From contig DBGEOK010000119.1 of NCBI GenBank assembly GCA_048370855.1, positions 62,001 to 126,000 of the forward strand: a stretch of DNA of 64,000 bases, written 5' to 3'. The DNA comes from Limiplasma sp048370855. GTDB taxonomy: Bacteria > Bacillota > Clostridia > Christensenellales > Aristaeellaceae. The notes under the pieces were generated by a model. The model searched no databases and was not told where the DNA came from. It was given only the letters and a program-made list of their open reading frames with translations. The position numbers and the translations under genes were made by a program. Below, piece after piece: positions 42,035-51,335 of the stretch (positions are counted from its first letter, which is position 1; every line of letters begins with the position of its first letter).

Positions 42035-43718
42035 TGCGGGTTCCTCCTTTGCCTGTTGGGCCGGGATTGTTTTGGTAGACGAGCATGATGGGGAGGCCGT
42101 AAGCCTCCACGGAAACGCGGACGGACGCGCCCGGCTGCGGCGTATAGCCGCTGTAAAGCGTATAGGTCGGGTTGGCGAGCACATAGCGGGCCTCGCGCGG
42201 GTCGTCGACAATCGTGATTCGCGCGCGCGCTTCCTCCGGCAGCGCGGGCGCGCCGCGCCGAAGGCCCGCTTCGGCCCACGCGTCCGCATAACCGACGCGA
42301 AGCTCTCCCGTGGTTTGGTCCAGAAGCTGGAGCAGAGCGTTGTGGACGCTTACGTTCCAGTAATCCAGCTCCAGAAAAGCGCCGTCGTTTCGGGCTTGCA
42401 CCAAGGGCTGGTAATAGGTGTAGGTATAGGGGTGCTGAACCGCCAGGCCGATTCCGCCGCATGCCATGCATACCGCCAGGACGGCGGCTGAGACGGCGCG
42501 CGGGCCCGGCCTTTGATGCGCGCGGCGCCGGCTGAGCAGCGCGTGCGCGCCATAGGCGGCAAGCAGCAGCAGCGGGCCGTAAAGGAAATAGAAATGCCGC
42601 CATCCGTTATAGACCGGCGTGCGCGAGGCGATGGCAAAGCCGAGCGGGAAGAGCCACAAAAGGCTGACCAGCAGAAGCCCCGCCGCCTGATCGCTCCGAA
42701 GCGGCGCGCCCCGACCGCGGACAACCGTACAGATCGCGGCGGCCTGGCCCGCGGCCATCATCAGCAAAAGCCAGAGCGGCGTGGTGGCCAGCACCATATA
42801 AGGCAGATAGTAGCGGGGGAGGGGCTGGGAATAGGTGGCGAAGACCGTGCCGCGGAAGAGCACGTAGTTTTCCCAGCGCGAGAACGCGACCGAGTTGGCG
42901 ACCAGGTGGCGGAAGAATCCGACCGGATCGCTCCACATCGCGGGCGTCAGCAGCGCGTAAAAGCAGACAAGGCTGCTAAGCGTCGTAAGGCCGACCAGGA
43001 GGGCGCGGCGATCCAGACGCTTCCGGGCGATTTGAACAAGCAGCACGAACAGCGCGCAAAGCCCCCATACGGCAAGGCCGGCAAGCTTCGTATTGGCAGC
43101 CGCCGCGCCGAAAAAGCTGAAAGCCAGCGCGCGAACAAAGCCGGGGCGGCGCATCAGCGCGAGGCCCTGCCAGAGCGTGCACAGACAGAGGGAAAAGAGA
43201 ACGATATCCTTGTTATTATAGTGCCCTTCCGCAAAAAAACGGGGGGACAGCAGCAAAAAGGCGGCGGCCAGCAAGCCGGTCCAGCGGGGGAGCCCAAGCT
43301 GGCGGCAGCAAGCATACAGCGCGAACGCGCCCAGCGTGAAAAGAACCCAGCAGTAGCCATGCCAGAGCAGCATAAGCCGGCGCCCGTCAATGGTCTCATC
43401 CAGGACGAGGCCGGCAAGCGGATAAAACGCGCATTGGCCATGGTCGCGCTCCACGCTTTGAGAAATAGGAACAAGCGCGTTGATGGAAAGGGTGTCGCGC
43501 GCGGCCAGGGCCTCGAAAACATCCTCGTCCATCTGAAAGGCGCGCGCATATTCCCACAGGTTCATCCTTAAAATGTCCATTTCATCGGTTTCATCCCAGG
43601 GCTGGCCGTAGTCCGGCACGGTCAGGAGGCCCAGCGCGAGAAACGCCAGGAAGAACGCGAAAACCAAGGCCCCCCGGAAACGACGGGGGAGCGAGCTGAT
43701 CCTGAAGGGATGCCTCAT
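42015..43718 (-). CDS. GT-C-type membrane glycosyltransferase-like protein (first of a pair)
   Basis: A 567-residue polytopic protein with the loop-1 acidic motif VPDYGQPWDETDEMD (about 36-50), VERDHGQCAFYP, RFFAEGHYNNKD and VYNGWRHFYF, as in its downstream paralogue, here with the more canonical DE pair. The start is ATG 43718, with AGGAAGGAG about 12 nt upstream. The pair overlap by 20 bp and form a two-gene operon. Retention of the acidic residues in both copies suggests both are active, perhaps adding different sugars or acting on different acceptors. Confidence 0.82.
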   Translation of the reverse strand: MRHPFRISSLPRRFRGALVFAFFLAFLALGLLTVPDYGQPWDETDEMDILRMNLWEYARAFQMDEDVFEALAARDTLSINALVPISQSVERDHGQCAFYPLAGLVLDETIDGRRLMLLWHGYCWVLFTLGAFALYACCRQLGLPRWTGLLAAAFLLLSPRFFAEGHYNNKDIVLFSLCLCTLWQGLALMRRPGFVRALAFSFFGAAAANTKLAGLAVWGLCALFVLLVQIARKRLDRRALLVGLTTLSSLVCFYALLTPAMWSDPVGFFRHLVANSVAFSRWENYVLFRGTVFATYSQPLPRYYLPYMVLATTPLWLLLMMAAGQAAAICTVVRGRGAPLRSDQAAGLLLVSLLWLFPLGFAIASRTPVYNGWRHFYFLYGPLLLLAAYGAHALLSRRRAHQRPGPRAVSAAVLAVCMACGGIGLAVQHPYTYTYYQPLVQARNDGAFLELDYWNVSVHNALLQLLDQTTGELRVGYADAWAEAGLRRGAPALPEEARARITIVDDPREARYVLANPTYTLYSGYTPQPGASVRVSVEAYGLPIMLVYQNNPGPTGKGGTRIASSRV

Positions 43719-44180
43719 GATTGATCCCGCTCCTTCCTGTACCGCGACCACAGCGTTTGCGCCGAACCCTGGCGACCGGGGCGGCATGCCCGCTTGCCGG
43801 GCCAGACAGGGTGGAAGCGCGTAGCGTTCAACCCCAACCCGTGGGTTATCCCGCAGCGGCGGCGGCCCGGGAAATGCCGGCGCGCAGGCTTCGGCTGTCC
43901 AGGGCGCATGGTCGCAGCGTGAGCTTTTTTGGGGCGGCCAAGAGGGCCGCGATCCCCCCAAAGGAAACCGGATGGCCTGCCCGACCCGCGGTCGGCCATT
44001 GCTGTGCTATCCTCGCCGCGCTAAGCGCACGGGCGGGCGGCTCCGGCCCAGGCCGAAGCGTTTTTAAAAGTCTCCGGCGACATAGCCCGCCCTCGGTGAG
44101 CTTCGGCGTGAAGATCTTTCGTATCGACTTGAAAACCCGCGCTTTTCGGCAAACGGCCTTTTAAATCGGTTGTACGAAAG
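43719..44180. other. Intergenic region, no gene seen
   Basis: About 460 bp with no supported gene. A plus-strand open frame across it has arginine- and alanine-rich shadow composition and no family resemblance. GGGGCGGCC...GGGCCGC..CCCC near 43930-43963 can form a hairpin. No promoter was identified with confidence. Confidence 0.35.
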
Positions 44181-44181
44181 C

Positions 44182-44212
44182 AAAAAGGACGGGCCGCAAA
44201 CAGGACCCGTCC
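44182..44212 (-). terminator. Intrinsic terminator of gyrA
   Basis: On the minus strand GGACGGG/CCCGTCC, 17-nt loop, followed by TTTTT, 11 nt after the gyrA stop. Confidence 0.85.
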
Positions 44213-44223
44213 GAAGCCGGCGG

Positions 44224-46749
44224 TCAGATATCCTCGCTGCCGTCCTGGGAGCCGACCGGAACGTCCGGCTCGTCGCCGGCCATCTGTTCGGCTGCTTCTT
44301 CAAAGCCCTCGTCGCCGGGCTCTTCCGGCTCCTGCTCGGCGCGGGCCACGGCCACAATCTGCGCGCCCTCGGCAATGCGCATCAGGCGAACGCCTTGGGT
44401 ATTGCGCCCGCTCTCCCGGATATCCCGCACCGCCATGCGGATGATCGTGCCGTCGTCGGTGATCAGCAGGATATCCTCATCAAGATCGACGGCAAGCTGC
44501 GCGGCCAACAGGCCCGTCTTCTCCGTCAGGCTCATGGCGATAATGCCCATACCGTTGCGGCCCTGCTCGCGGTATTGCTCCGGGTCGGTGCGCTTGCCGT
44601 AGCCGCCCGTTGTAATCGCAAGCACCTGCTGGCCCTCCCGCAGCATCGACATATCGATTAACTCGTCGTCCGGGCGCAGCTTCATGGCGCGCACGCCCAT
44701 GCCGGAGCGGCCGATGACGCGGATCTGGCTTTCGTGGAAGCGCAGCGCCCTGCCATGGCGGCTGGCCACCAGCATGCTCATGCCGCCGTCCGTCAGGTTG
44801 ACGGCGCGAAGCTCGTCGTCCTCCTTCAGCGTGATGGCGATCAGGCCGGTCTTGCGCAAATTGGCAAACTCGCTGAACGGCGTGCGCTTAATCATCCCCT
44901 GGCGGGTCATCATGACCAGGTAATGCTCGCCGGAATCCCGGGGGACGGGAATCATGGCGGTTACCTTTTCATCCCCGGCGATTTGCAGAAGGTTGACGAT
45001 CGCCATGCCGCGCGCCGTGCGCCCGGCCTCGGGAATCTGATAGCACTTGAGGGTATATACGCGCCCGCGGTTGGTAAAGAAGAGGATATCCTCGTGCGTG
45101 TTGACGATGATCAGGCGCTCGACAAAGTCCTCCTCGCGCGTGGCCATGCCGCTGACGCCCTTGCCGCCGCGGTGCTGCGCGCGGTAGGTGCTCTTGGGCA
45201 GGCGCTTGACATAGCCGAAGTGCGTCATGGTAACCACCATATCGTCGGACTGGATCAGGTCCTCGATGTCGATCTCGCCCTCCATATGCGTCAGCTCCGT
45301 GCGGCGCTCGTCGGCAAATTTGTCTCGGATCGCGCCCATCTCCTCCTTGATGACGCCCATCAGGAGAACCTCGTCGCTGAGCAGCCCGCGCAGGTAGGCG
45401 ATGGTTTTTTGCAGCTCGTCAAACTCCGCCTGAAGCTTGTCCCTCTCCAGGCCGGTCAGGCGTGCGAGGCGCATATCCAGGATTGCCTGCGCCTGCTTGT
45501 CGGAAAAGGCGAAGGCTTCGATCAGGCGGGCGCGCGCGACGCCGACATCCTGGCTGGAGCGGATGATGTGAACGATTTCGTCGATATGGTCCAGCGCCTT
45601 GAGCAGCCCCTCCAGGATATGGGCGCGGGCTTCGGCCTTGTTCAGGTCGTACTGCGTGCGGCGGGTTACGACCTCTTTTTGGTGACGGATATAGTGGTAG
45701 AGCATCTCCCGCAGGCTCAGCACCTTCGGCTCTCCGTCCACGAGGGCGAGCATGTTGGCGCCGAAGGTTTCCTGCATCTGGGTATGCTTGTAAAGATAGT
45801 TGAGAACGATGGTCGGGTGCACGTCGCGCTTGAGCTCGATGACGATCCGCATGCCGTTGCGGTCGCTCTCGTCGCGGATGTCGCTGATGCCGTCCAGGCG
45901 CTTTTCATGCACCAGCTCGGCGATTTTCTCCACAAGCTTGGCCTTGTTGACCATGTAGGGGATTTCGGTTACGACGATGCGGCTGCGGTTTTGCGCCATG
46001 GATTCGATCTCAGTTCGGGCCCGGACCAAAATGCGGCCCCTGCCCGTGTGATAGGCCGCGCGCACGCCCGCGTGCCCCAGAATGATCCCGCCGGTGGGAA
46101 AATCCGGCCCTTTGATAAATTGCATCAGGTCGTCTACGGTGCAATCGGGATGGTCAATCATATAGACGCACGCGTCTACTACCTCCCGCAGGTTATGCGG
46201 CGGGATGTTTGTGGCCATGCCGACGGCGATGCCGTTGGAGCCGTTGACCAGGAGGTTGGGATAGCGGCTGGGCAGGACGGTGGGCTGCAAAAGGGTTTCG
46301 TCGAAGTTCGGGTAAAAATCGACCGTATCCTTCTCGATTTCGCCGATCAGGTGAAGCGTGAGCTTGGACATGCGCGCCTCGGTATAGCGCATGGCGGCGG
46401 CTCCGTCGCCGTCCACGGAGCCAAAGTTGCCCTGCCCCTCCACCAGCATGTAGCGGATGCTGAAGTCCTGCGCCAGGCGAACCATTGCGTCGTATACGCT
46501 GCTGTCGCCATGGGGATGGTATTTTCCCAGCACGTCGCCCACGATGCGGGCGCTTTTGCGAAAGGGCTTATCAGGCGTCATGCCCAGCTCGTTCATAGCG
46601 TACAGGATGCGGCGGTGCACGGGCTTCAGGCCGTCGCGCACGTCGGGCAGCGCGCGGCTGACGATGACCGCCATCGCGTAGCTGATGAAGGACTTCTTCA
46701 TCTCCTGTTCCAGGTCAATGGGAATCAGCTTGTCTTGAATATCAGACAT
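44224..46749 (-). CDS. gyrA: DNA gyrase subunit A
   Basis: An 841-residue type IIA topoisomerase subunit that breaks and rejoins DNA during negative supercoiling. The N-terminal breakage-reunion domain has RALPDVRDGLKPVHRRILYAM and the active Tyr in AAMRYTEARMS. The C-terminal beta-pinwheel contains the GyrA box as QHRGGKG (about residue 530), which separates it from topoisomerase IV ParC. The tail is acidic (EPEEPGDEGFEEAAEQ). The start is ATG 46749, with GAGGAG 11 nt upstream; a GTG at 46759-46761 abuts the ribosome site and is rejected. It lies 91 bp downstream of gyrB, as in many Firmicutes, although recF and dnaN are not adjacent. Confidence 0.98.
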   Translation of the reverse strand: MSDIQDKLIPIDLEQEMKKSFISYAMAVIVSRALPDVRDGLKPVHRRILYAMNELGMTPDKPFRKSARIVGDVLGKYHPHGDSSVYDAMVRLAQDFSIRYMLVEGQGNFGSVDGDGAAAMRYTEARMSKLTLHLIGEIEKDTVDFYPNFDETLLQPTVLPSRYPNLLVNGSNGIAVGMATNIPPHNLREVVDACVYMIDHPDCTVDDLMQFIKGPDFPTGGIILGHAGVRAAYHTGRGRILVRARTEIESMAQNRSRIVVTEIPYMVNKAKLVEKIAELVHEKRLDGISDIRDESDRNGMRIVIELKRDVHPTIVLNYLYKHTQMQETFGANMLALVDGEPKVLSLREMLYHYIRHQKEVVTRRTQYDLNKAEARAHILEGLLKALDHIDEIVHIIRSSQDVGVARARLIEAFAFSDKQAQAILDMRLARLTGLERDKLQAEFDELQKTIAYLRGLLSDEVLLMGVIKEEMGAIRDKFADERRTELTHMEGEIDIEDLIQSDDMVVTMTHFGYVKRLPKSTYRAQHRGGKGVSGMATREEDFVERLIIVNTHEDILFFTNRGRVYTLKCYQIPEAGRTARGMAIVNLLQIAGDEKVTAMIPVPRDSGEHYLVMMTRQGMIKRTPFSEFANLRKTGLIAITLKEDDELRAVNLTDGGMSMLVASRHGRALRFHESQIRVIGRSGMGVRAMKLRPDDELIDMSMLREGQQVLAITTGGYGKRTDPEQYREQGRNGMGIIAMSLTEKTGLLAAQLAVDLDEDILLITDDGTIIRMAVRDIRESGRNTQGVRLMRIAEGAQIVAVARAEQEPEEPGDEGFEEAAEQMAGDEPDVPVGSQDGSEDI

Positions 46750-46840
46750 GCGGACAATCACTCCTCAAGGGTTTTGAAGGGAACGCGGCGGCCTCCGGCG
46801 CGCGGGCGGTCCAATGGTAAAGAAGCCGGGCGCGCGATGG

Positions 46841-48838
46841 TTAAATATCCAAATCCGTTACCAGCTTCGCGTTTTCCTCGATAAACTCGCGGCGGGGCTC
46901 GACCTTCTCGCCCATGAGCAGGCTCATGATTTCATCGGCGGCCATGGCGTCCTCCACGGTTACCTGCATCATGGTGCGCGTTTCGGGGTTCATGGTGGTC
47001 TGCCAAAGCTGCTCGGAGCTCATCTCGCCCAAGCCTTTATAGCGCTGAATCTCCGGCTTCGGGTCGCGACCGATTTCCTGCATGAGCTTTTCCAGCTCGG
47101 CGTCGTCATAAACGTAGTACTCCTTTTTGCCCTTGGTCACCTTATACAGCGGCGGCATGGCGGCATAGACATAGCCGTTTTCAATGAGCGGCCGCATATA
47201 GCGGTAAAAGAAGGTGAGCATCAGGATACGGATATGCGCGCCGTCCACGTCGGCGTCCGTCATGCAGACGATGCGGTGGTAGCGCAGCTTTTCAAGATTA
47301 AATTCCTTGCCGTAGCCGCAGCCAAAGGCGGTAATCATGGCTTTGATCTCCTGATTGGACAGGGCGCGGTCGATGCGGACCTTCTCCACGTTGAGGATTT
47401 TGCCGCGCAGGGGAAGGATGGCCTGGAAATAGCGGTCGCGGCCCGTCTTGGCGCTGCCGCCCGCGCTGTCGCCCTCCACGAGAAATATTTCGCATTTCGC
47501 CGGATCGCGCTCGGTGCAATCCGCCAGCTTGCCGGGAAGGCTGGCGCTTTCCAGCACGGTTTTGCGGCGGGTCAGCTCGCGCGCCTTGCGGGCGGCCTCC
47601 CTCGCGCGGGCCGCGCCCACGCAGCGGTCCAGGATGACGCGCCCGACGGCGGGGTTTTCGCCCAAATAGGTGGAAAGCCTGTCGTATACGAGGCTGTCCA
47701 CGATGCCCCGGACCTCGCTGTTGCCAAGCTTCGATTTGGTCTGCCCCTCAAACTGAGGCTCCACCAGCTTTACGCTGATAACGGCGGCCAGGCTCTCCCG
47801 CACGTCCTCGCTTTTTAAATTGCTGTCCGCGGCCTTCAGAAAGCCGAATTGGCGGCCATATTCGTTGATCGCCCGGGTCAATGCGCCGGAGAAGCCGGTG
47901 AGGTGCGTGCCGCCCTCCGGCGTGTGAATGTTATTGGCGAAGGTATAGATGTTTTCCTGGTAGGTGTCGTTATACTGGAGGGCGACCTCAACGGTTGTGC
48001 CCTTGACCACGCCCTCAATGTAAACGGGCTCCTCAAAAAGCACCTCTTTGTTCTTGTTGAGATATTTGACAAATTCGATGATTCCGCCTTCGTAATGGTA
48101 AACGCGCTCTACGAAGGGCTCCACGCGCTCGTCGGTGATGGAGATGCGGATGCCCTTGTTGAGGAACGCCATTTCCCGAAGGCGCACCTTGAGGATGTTA
48201 AACTGAAAATCCCCCGTTTCAAACACACCGTCGGGGTTGTCCTCCCCGCGGGTGTCGGGCCAGAACCGGACGGTGGTTCCGGTGCGGTCGGTCTCGCCCA
48301 CAACGCGCAGATCGTAGAGCACCTTTCCGCGCTCGTACTCCTGCTCATAGATTTTGCCGTCCTGGTAGACGGTCACTTTGAAATGACGGCTCAGGGCGTT
48401 GACGACGCTCGCGCCCACGCCGTGCAGCCCGCCTGAAACCTTATAGCCCTCGCCGCCGAACTTACCTCCCGCGTGAAGGATGGTAAGGCAGACCTCCACC
48501 GCGGGACGGCCCAGCTTGGGATGAATGCCGACAGGAAAGCCGCGGCCGTTGTCGCGCACCTCGCAGCTTCCATCCCGATGCAGGAAGACGTCGATGTTCG
48601 TACAGAAGCCGGCCAGCGCCTCGTCAATAGCGTTGTCCACAATTTCATACACGCAATGATGCAGCCCGCGAAAATCCGTGCTGCCGATATACATGCCCGG
48701 ACGCTTCCGAACGGCTTCGAGGCCCTCCAGCACCTGGATCTGCGTTTCGTCGTACACGTTTTCATCCACGGCGGTCGCGCTGGCCGCGATGCCTTCCGGC
48801 AGGAGGTTCTCGTTGATTTCTGGGGTCTGATCGGTCAC
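46841..48838 (-). CDS. gyrB: DNA gyrase subunit B
   Basis: A 665-residue GHKL ATPase subunit. VYEIVDNAIDEALAG (Glu-Asn ATP site) lies at about 65-80, GLHGVGASVVNALS at about 145-158, the TOPRIM motifs LVEGDSAGGSAK at about 455 and DADVDGAHI at about 530, and the C-terminal QRYKGLGEMSSEQLW at about 610. The start is GTG 48838 with GGGAG nine nt upstream. It is transcribed from the promoter at 48943-48971 into gyrA. A length of 665 without the Gram-negative insertion is normal for the phylum. Confidence 0.98.
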   Translation of the reverse strand: MTDQTPEINENLLPEGIAASATAVDENVYDETQIQVLEGLEAVRKRPGMYIGSTDFRGLHHCVYEIVDNAIDEALAGFCTNIDVFLHRDGSCEVRDNGRGFPVGIHPKLGRPAVEVCLTILHAGGKFGGEGYKVSGGLHGVGASVVNALSRHFKVTVYQDGKIYEQEYERGKVLYDLRVVGETDRTGTTVRFWPDTRGEDNPDGVFETGDFQFNILKVRLREMAFLNKGIRISITDERVEPFVERVYHYEGGIIEFVKYLNKNKEVLFEEPVYIEGVVKGTTVEVALQYNDTYQENIYTFANNIHTPEGGTHLTGFSGALTRAINEYGRQFGFLKAADSNLKSEDVRESLAAVISVKLVEPQFEGQTKSKLGNSEVRGIVDSLVYDRLSTYLGENPAVGRVILDRCVGAARAREAARKARELTRRKTVLESASLPGKLADCTERDPAKCEIFLVEGDSAGGSAKTGRDRYFQAILPLRGKILNVEKVRIDRALSNQEIKAMITAFGCGYGKEFNLEKLRYHRIVCMTDADVDGAHIRILMLTFFYRYMRPLIENGYVYAAMPPLYKVTKGKKEYYVYDDAELEKLMQEIGRDPKPEIQRYKGLGEMSSEQLWQTTMNPETRTMMQVTVEDAMAADEIMSLLMGEKVEPRREFIEENAKLVTDLDI

Positions 48839-48942
48839 TACATTCCACTCCCTCTGCGCGCCGCCGCGCCGGTTGTCGCCTGAGCCCAGGCAAGTTCAAA
48901 CGTCGTTTATGCCGATGATTTTTCATGGACGGCACTAGCTTT

Positions 48943-48971
48943 AGTATACCATTTTTCACCCAAACTGAAAA
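48943..48971 (-). promoter_or_regulatory. Promoter of gyrB-gyrA
   Basis: On the minus strand TTTTCA (48966-48971), 17-bp spacer, TATACT (48943-48948). The leader is about 100 nt. The same hexamers and spacing occur before the peptidoglycan-binding gene at 62877-62905. Confidence 0.65.
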
Positions 48972-49012
48972 GGGGTTTCTACCTTATATATTGCAAAAAC
49001 GGAGAAATTGAT

Positions 49013-49052
49013 AAAAAAAGGCTGAAACGCCTGTTTCGTAAGCGTTTCAGCC
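49013..49052 (-). terminator. Intrinsic terminator of the YbaK-like gene
   Basis: On the minus strand an 11-bp perfect stem GGCTGAAACGC/GCGTTTCAGCC is followed by seven T residues, 17 nt after the stop codon. Confidence 0.9.
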
Positions 49053-49069
49053 AGACCGCGCGAGCCGTT

Positions 49070-49537
49070 TTATGCTTGTTTGCCGATATCCACCCAGCCT
49101 GCCGCGGCCGAGGCGTCCTCAAGCTGCGGGATGGTAACCTCAACCGCGCTGTTACGGCTGCCCGCGGCGGGAAAGACCGTTTCAAAGCGCTTGAGCGATT
49201 CATCCAGGTATACCGCCACGCCTTCGGGAGCGAGGAACGGGCATACGCCGCCCACCGGAAAGCCGGTCAGCTCCGCGACCTGCTCCGGGCCGAGCATGAC
49301 GGCCTTTTGATGGAACCGAGCTTTAAACTTGGCATTATCCACGCGCGTATCGCCTGCCAGCACTATTAACGCCGGTGCGCCGTTTACCATAAAGGACATT
49401 GTCTTGGCAATCCTGCACGGCTCGCAGCCGGCCGCGCGCGCCGCAAGCTCCACCGTAGCGCTGGATTCGGAAAACTGATGCACCTGATCGCCAAGGCCGC
49501 GCGCGGTTAGGAATTGTTTTACCTGTTCAAAGGTCAC
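49070..49537 (-). CDS. YbaK/EbsC-type aminoacyl-tRNA deacylase
   Basis: A 155-residue protein of the YbaK/ProX editing-domain family, which hydrolyses mischarged aminoacyl-tRNAs (typically Cys- or Ala-tRNA-Pro). Visible: the catalytic-Lys region CRIAKTMSFMV (about 40-50), GDTRVDNAKFKARF and VGGVCPFLAPEGVAVYLDESL (about 100-120). The start is GTG 49537 with GGAGG eight nt upstream; the open frame extending upstream has no family similarity. It lies just downstream of an ABC exporter pair but has no obvious functional tie to it. Confidence 0.88.
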   Translation of the reverse strand: MTFEQVKQFLTARGLGDQVHQFSESSATVELAARAAGCEPCRIAKTMSFMVNGAPALIVLAGDTRVDNAKFKARFHQKAVMLGPEQVAELTGFPVGGVCPFLAPEGVAVYLDESLKRFETVFPAAGSRNSAVEVTIPQLEDASAAAGWVDIGKQA

Positions 49538-49569
49538 CGGGCATACCTCCTTTGTGTAGGGAACGGGGA

Positions 49570-50397
49570 TTACGGCTGCGGCGTGCTGCGCATACACAGG
49601 TAGCTGAGGGGAAGGGAAGCCGCCGCCGCGCAAAGCTGAATCCAGGGCCATTGCCGTTCCATCCACCGAACCGCGTTGAACAGCCATTTCATCCATTGCA
49701 CGCCCATCACCATCAACTCGCCCTCGCTGGCGCGTTCCAATGCCGCGACCGTTTGCTGAACGGCTGGAATCAGCATCGTAAGGAACAAAACCAGCGGCAC
49801 GCCCACAAGCACGGAGACGGTGACGGCCTTGCTGCGCCGGAGGCAGCAGCCGAGCAGATAAAACAGGCAGGACCACTCCAGCGTCCAGAGAAGCTGATTG
49901 GGAAGCGCGTATAGCGCGTCCGAAAGGGTTTGGGAAAAGACCTGCGCGCTGTTCAGGCTTTGATCGTAGTATGAAATTAACGAAAACATACCGGGATTGG
50001 CGCTGTTCAATACAAGAAGGAGGACGCTTGCCCCGGCGCTCAGGAGCAGCGTGCAAACGAGCATTGCCGTCATCCATCCAATCAGCGACAGGACGGAACC
50101 AAGCCAGACGGAGGTACGGGGGGTACCGAAGCGCAGCAAAAACCGCGTGCCGCCGTCGGCCGCCGCACAGGCGAATACGAGCGCCGACAGGAGCGTGATA
50201 CCCATATTCGCGGACACGCCGAGCCCCTCATATTCTCCAAGGGTAAAGAGCCCCATTAAGAGGGACAGCACGTCGGCCGAAAGCAGGATGACCAGCACCC
50301 AGAGCAGCGTCCGCCCTATGCGCGCGCGATGGTAGCGAAACACGCCTCTAAGCCGCGAAGCCGTAAACCAGTCCCTATTTTCAAGCGTTGTCCGCAT
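49570..50397 (-). CDS. ABC exporter membrane subunit (ABC-2-like)
   Basis: A 275-residue protein with six likely membrane helices, encoded next to an ATPase gene that it overlaps by 17 bp. It has no recognisable binding-protein partner, so it is the membrane half of an exporter or bacitracin/antibiotic-type resistance system such as Ytr or Bcr. AAGGAGG precedes ATG 50397. Sequence conservation in such subunits is low, so the substrate is unknown. The C-terminal helix ends with a short CMRSTPQP tail. Confidence 0.75.
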   Translation of the reverse strand: MRTTLENRDWFTASRLRGVFRYHRARIGRTLLWVLVILLSADVLSLLMGLFTLGEYEGLGVSANMGITLLSALVFACAAADGGTRFLLRFGTPRTSVWLGSVLSLIGWMTAMLVCTLLLSAGASVLLLVLNSANPGMFSLISYYDQSLNSAQVFSQTLSDALYALPNQLLWTLEWSCLFYLLGCCLRRSKAVTVSVLVGVPLVLFLTMLIPAVQQTVAALERASEGELMVMGVQWMKWLFNAVRWMERQWPWIQLCAAAASLPLSYLCMRSTPQP

Positions 50398-51304
50398 GAT
50401 GCTCCTCCTTTTCTTCCGTCAGAAACACGAACAGCCTTTGCAAGCTGACGGGCGCGCCCTGTATGCCGGACGAGGAGAGGATGCGCTCCCGATCTTCCGG
50501 GCGGTTCAGACGCAGATGAAGAACCAGCGAGCCCGCCAGCTCCTCCTCGCGGAGGATATCCGCGCCCGCCGCGGCGGCGCGGACGTCCTCCGGCGCGCCG
50601 GATATGCTCAGGTAGCCTTCCGTCAGCGTTTGTATATCGCCCTCGCACAGCAGCTTCCCATGGTCGATCAGCACGGCGGAATCCAAAACGCGCGCCACCT
50701 CGTCAATCAGGTGGGTGCTTACAAGGAAGGTACGCTCCGGGTGGTTTTTCCGCGTTTCCACAAGCAGGTCGTAGAAGCGTTCGCGCATTACGGCGTCCAG
50801 GCCGAGGCTCGGCTCGTCAAACACCGTAAGCCGGGCGCCGGAGGCAAGCCCGGCGCTCAGCAGCAGCGCCGTCTGCATGCCGCGGCTGTACCCCTTGAGG
50901 GGCTTCTTTTCCGGCAGGTCAAAGCGCTCGGCCAGCCAAGCGGCCCGCTCCTTGCTCCAGCCGGGGAATAGCGATGAACAGACGCTGAAAAACGCCTCCC
51001 TGTTTTTCAGCTTGCCGAAATCCGGCGTGTCTCCGATCAGGCAAAGCTCGCCGAGCGCGAAGGCGTTGTCAAATACAGGCATGCCGAAGAGCTCGACGTT
51101 CCCTTCGGACTGCTTTAGCTGGCCGCTCAGGATGCGAAGCAGCGTGCTTTTCCCCGCGCCGTTACGGCCCAGCAGGCCTGCGATTTGTCCCTCCGCGAGC
51201 GAAAAGGTCAGCCCGTCAAGCGCGACGGTTTTCCCAAACCGCCTTGTCAGGCCGGATACGCTCAACACGCTTCCGTTACCGGTATCTTTGATGGTTCGAT
51301 TCAT
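50381..51304 (-). CDS. ABC transporter ATP-binding protein
   Basis: A 307-residue ATPase. Walker A GLLGRNGAGKSTLL lies at about 33-46, the signature-like YSRGMQTALLLSAGL at about 140, Walker B TVFDEPSLGLD at about 160-170 and the switch His in STHLIDEVA. The C-terminal about 80 residues form the extra domain common in YtrB- and CcmA-like exporter ATPases. It pairs with the membrane subunit at 49570-50397. No GntR-type regulator, often found with this subgroup, is adjacent. Confidence 0.92.
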   Translation of the reverse strand: MNRTIKDTGNGSVLSVSGLTRRFGKTVALDGLTFSLAEGQIAGLLGRNGAGKSTLLRILSGQLKQSEGNVELFGMPVFDNAFALGELCLIGDTPDFGKLKNREAFFSVCSSLFPGWSKERAAWLAERFDLPEKKPLKGYSRGMQTALLLSAGLASGARLTVFDEPSLGLDAVMRERFYDLLVETRKNHPERTFLVSTHLIDEVARVLDSAVLIDHGKLLCEGDIQTLTEGYLSISGAPEDVRAAAAGADILREEELAGSLVLHLRLNRPEDRERILSSSGIQGAPVSLQRLFVFLTEEKEEHHADNA

Positions 51305-51335
51305 GCGATACTCCTTTCAGGGGGCCAAGCATTTT

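Noticed and set aside
43721..44164. A 147-codon plus-strand frame in the intergenic region
   Set aside because: Low complexity, Arg/Ala/Pro-rich, no ribosome site or similarity.
44734..46884. A 716-codon plus-strand open frame opposite gyrA
   Set aside because: It is the antisense shadow of gyrA in GC-rich DNA: His/Asp/Ala-rich, no ribosome site, no family similarity.
44224..48838. ParE/ParC (topoisomerase IV) instead of GyrB/GyrA
   Set aside because: The large subunit carries a GyrA box (QHRGGKG), which marks gyrase.
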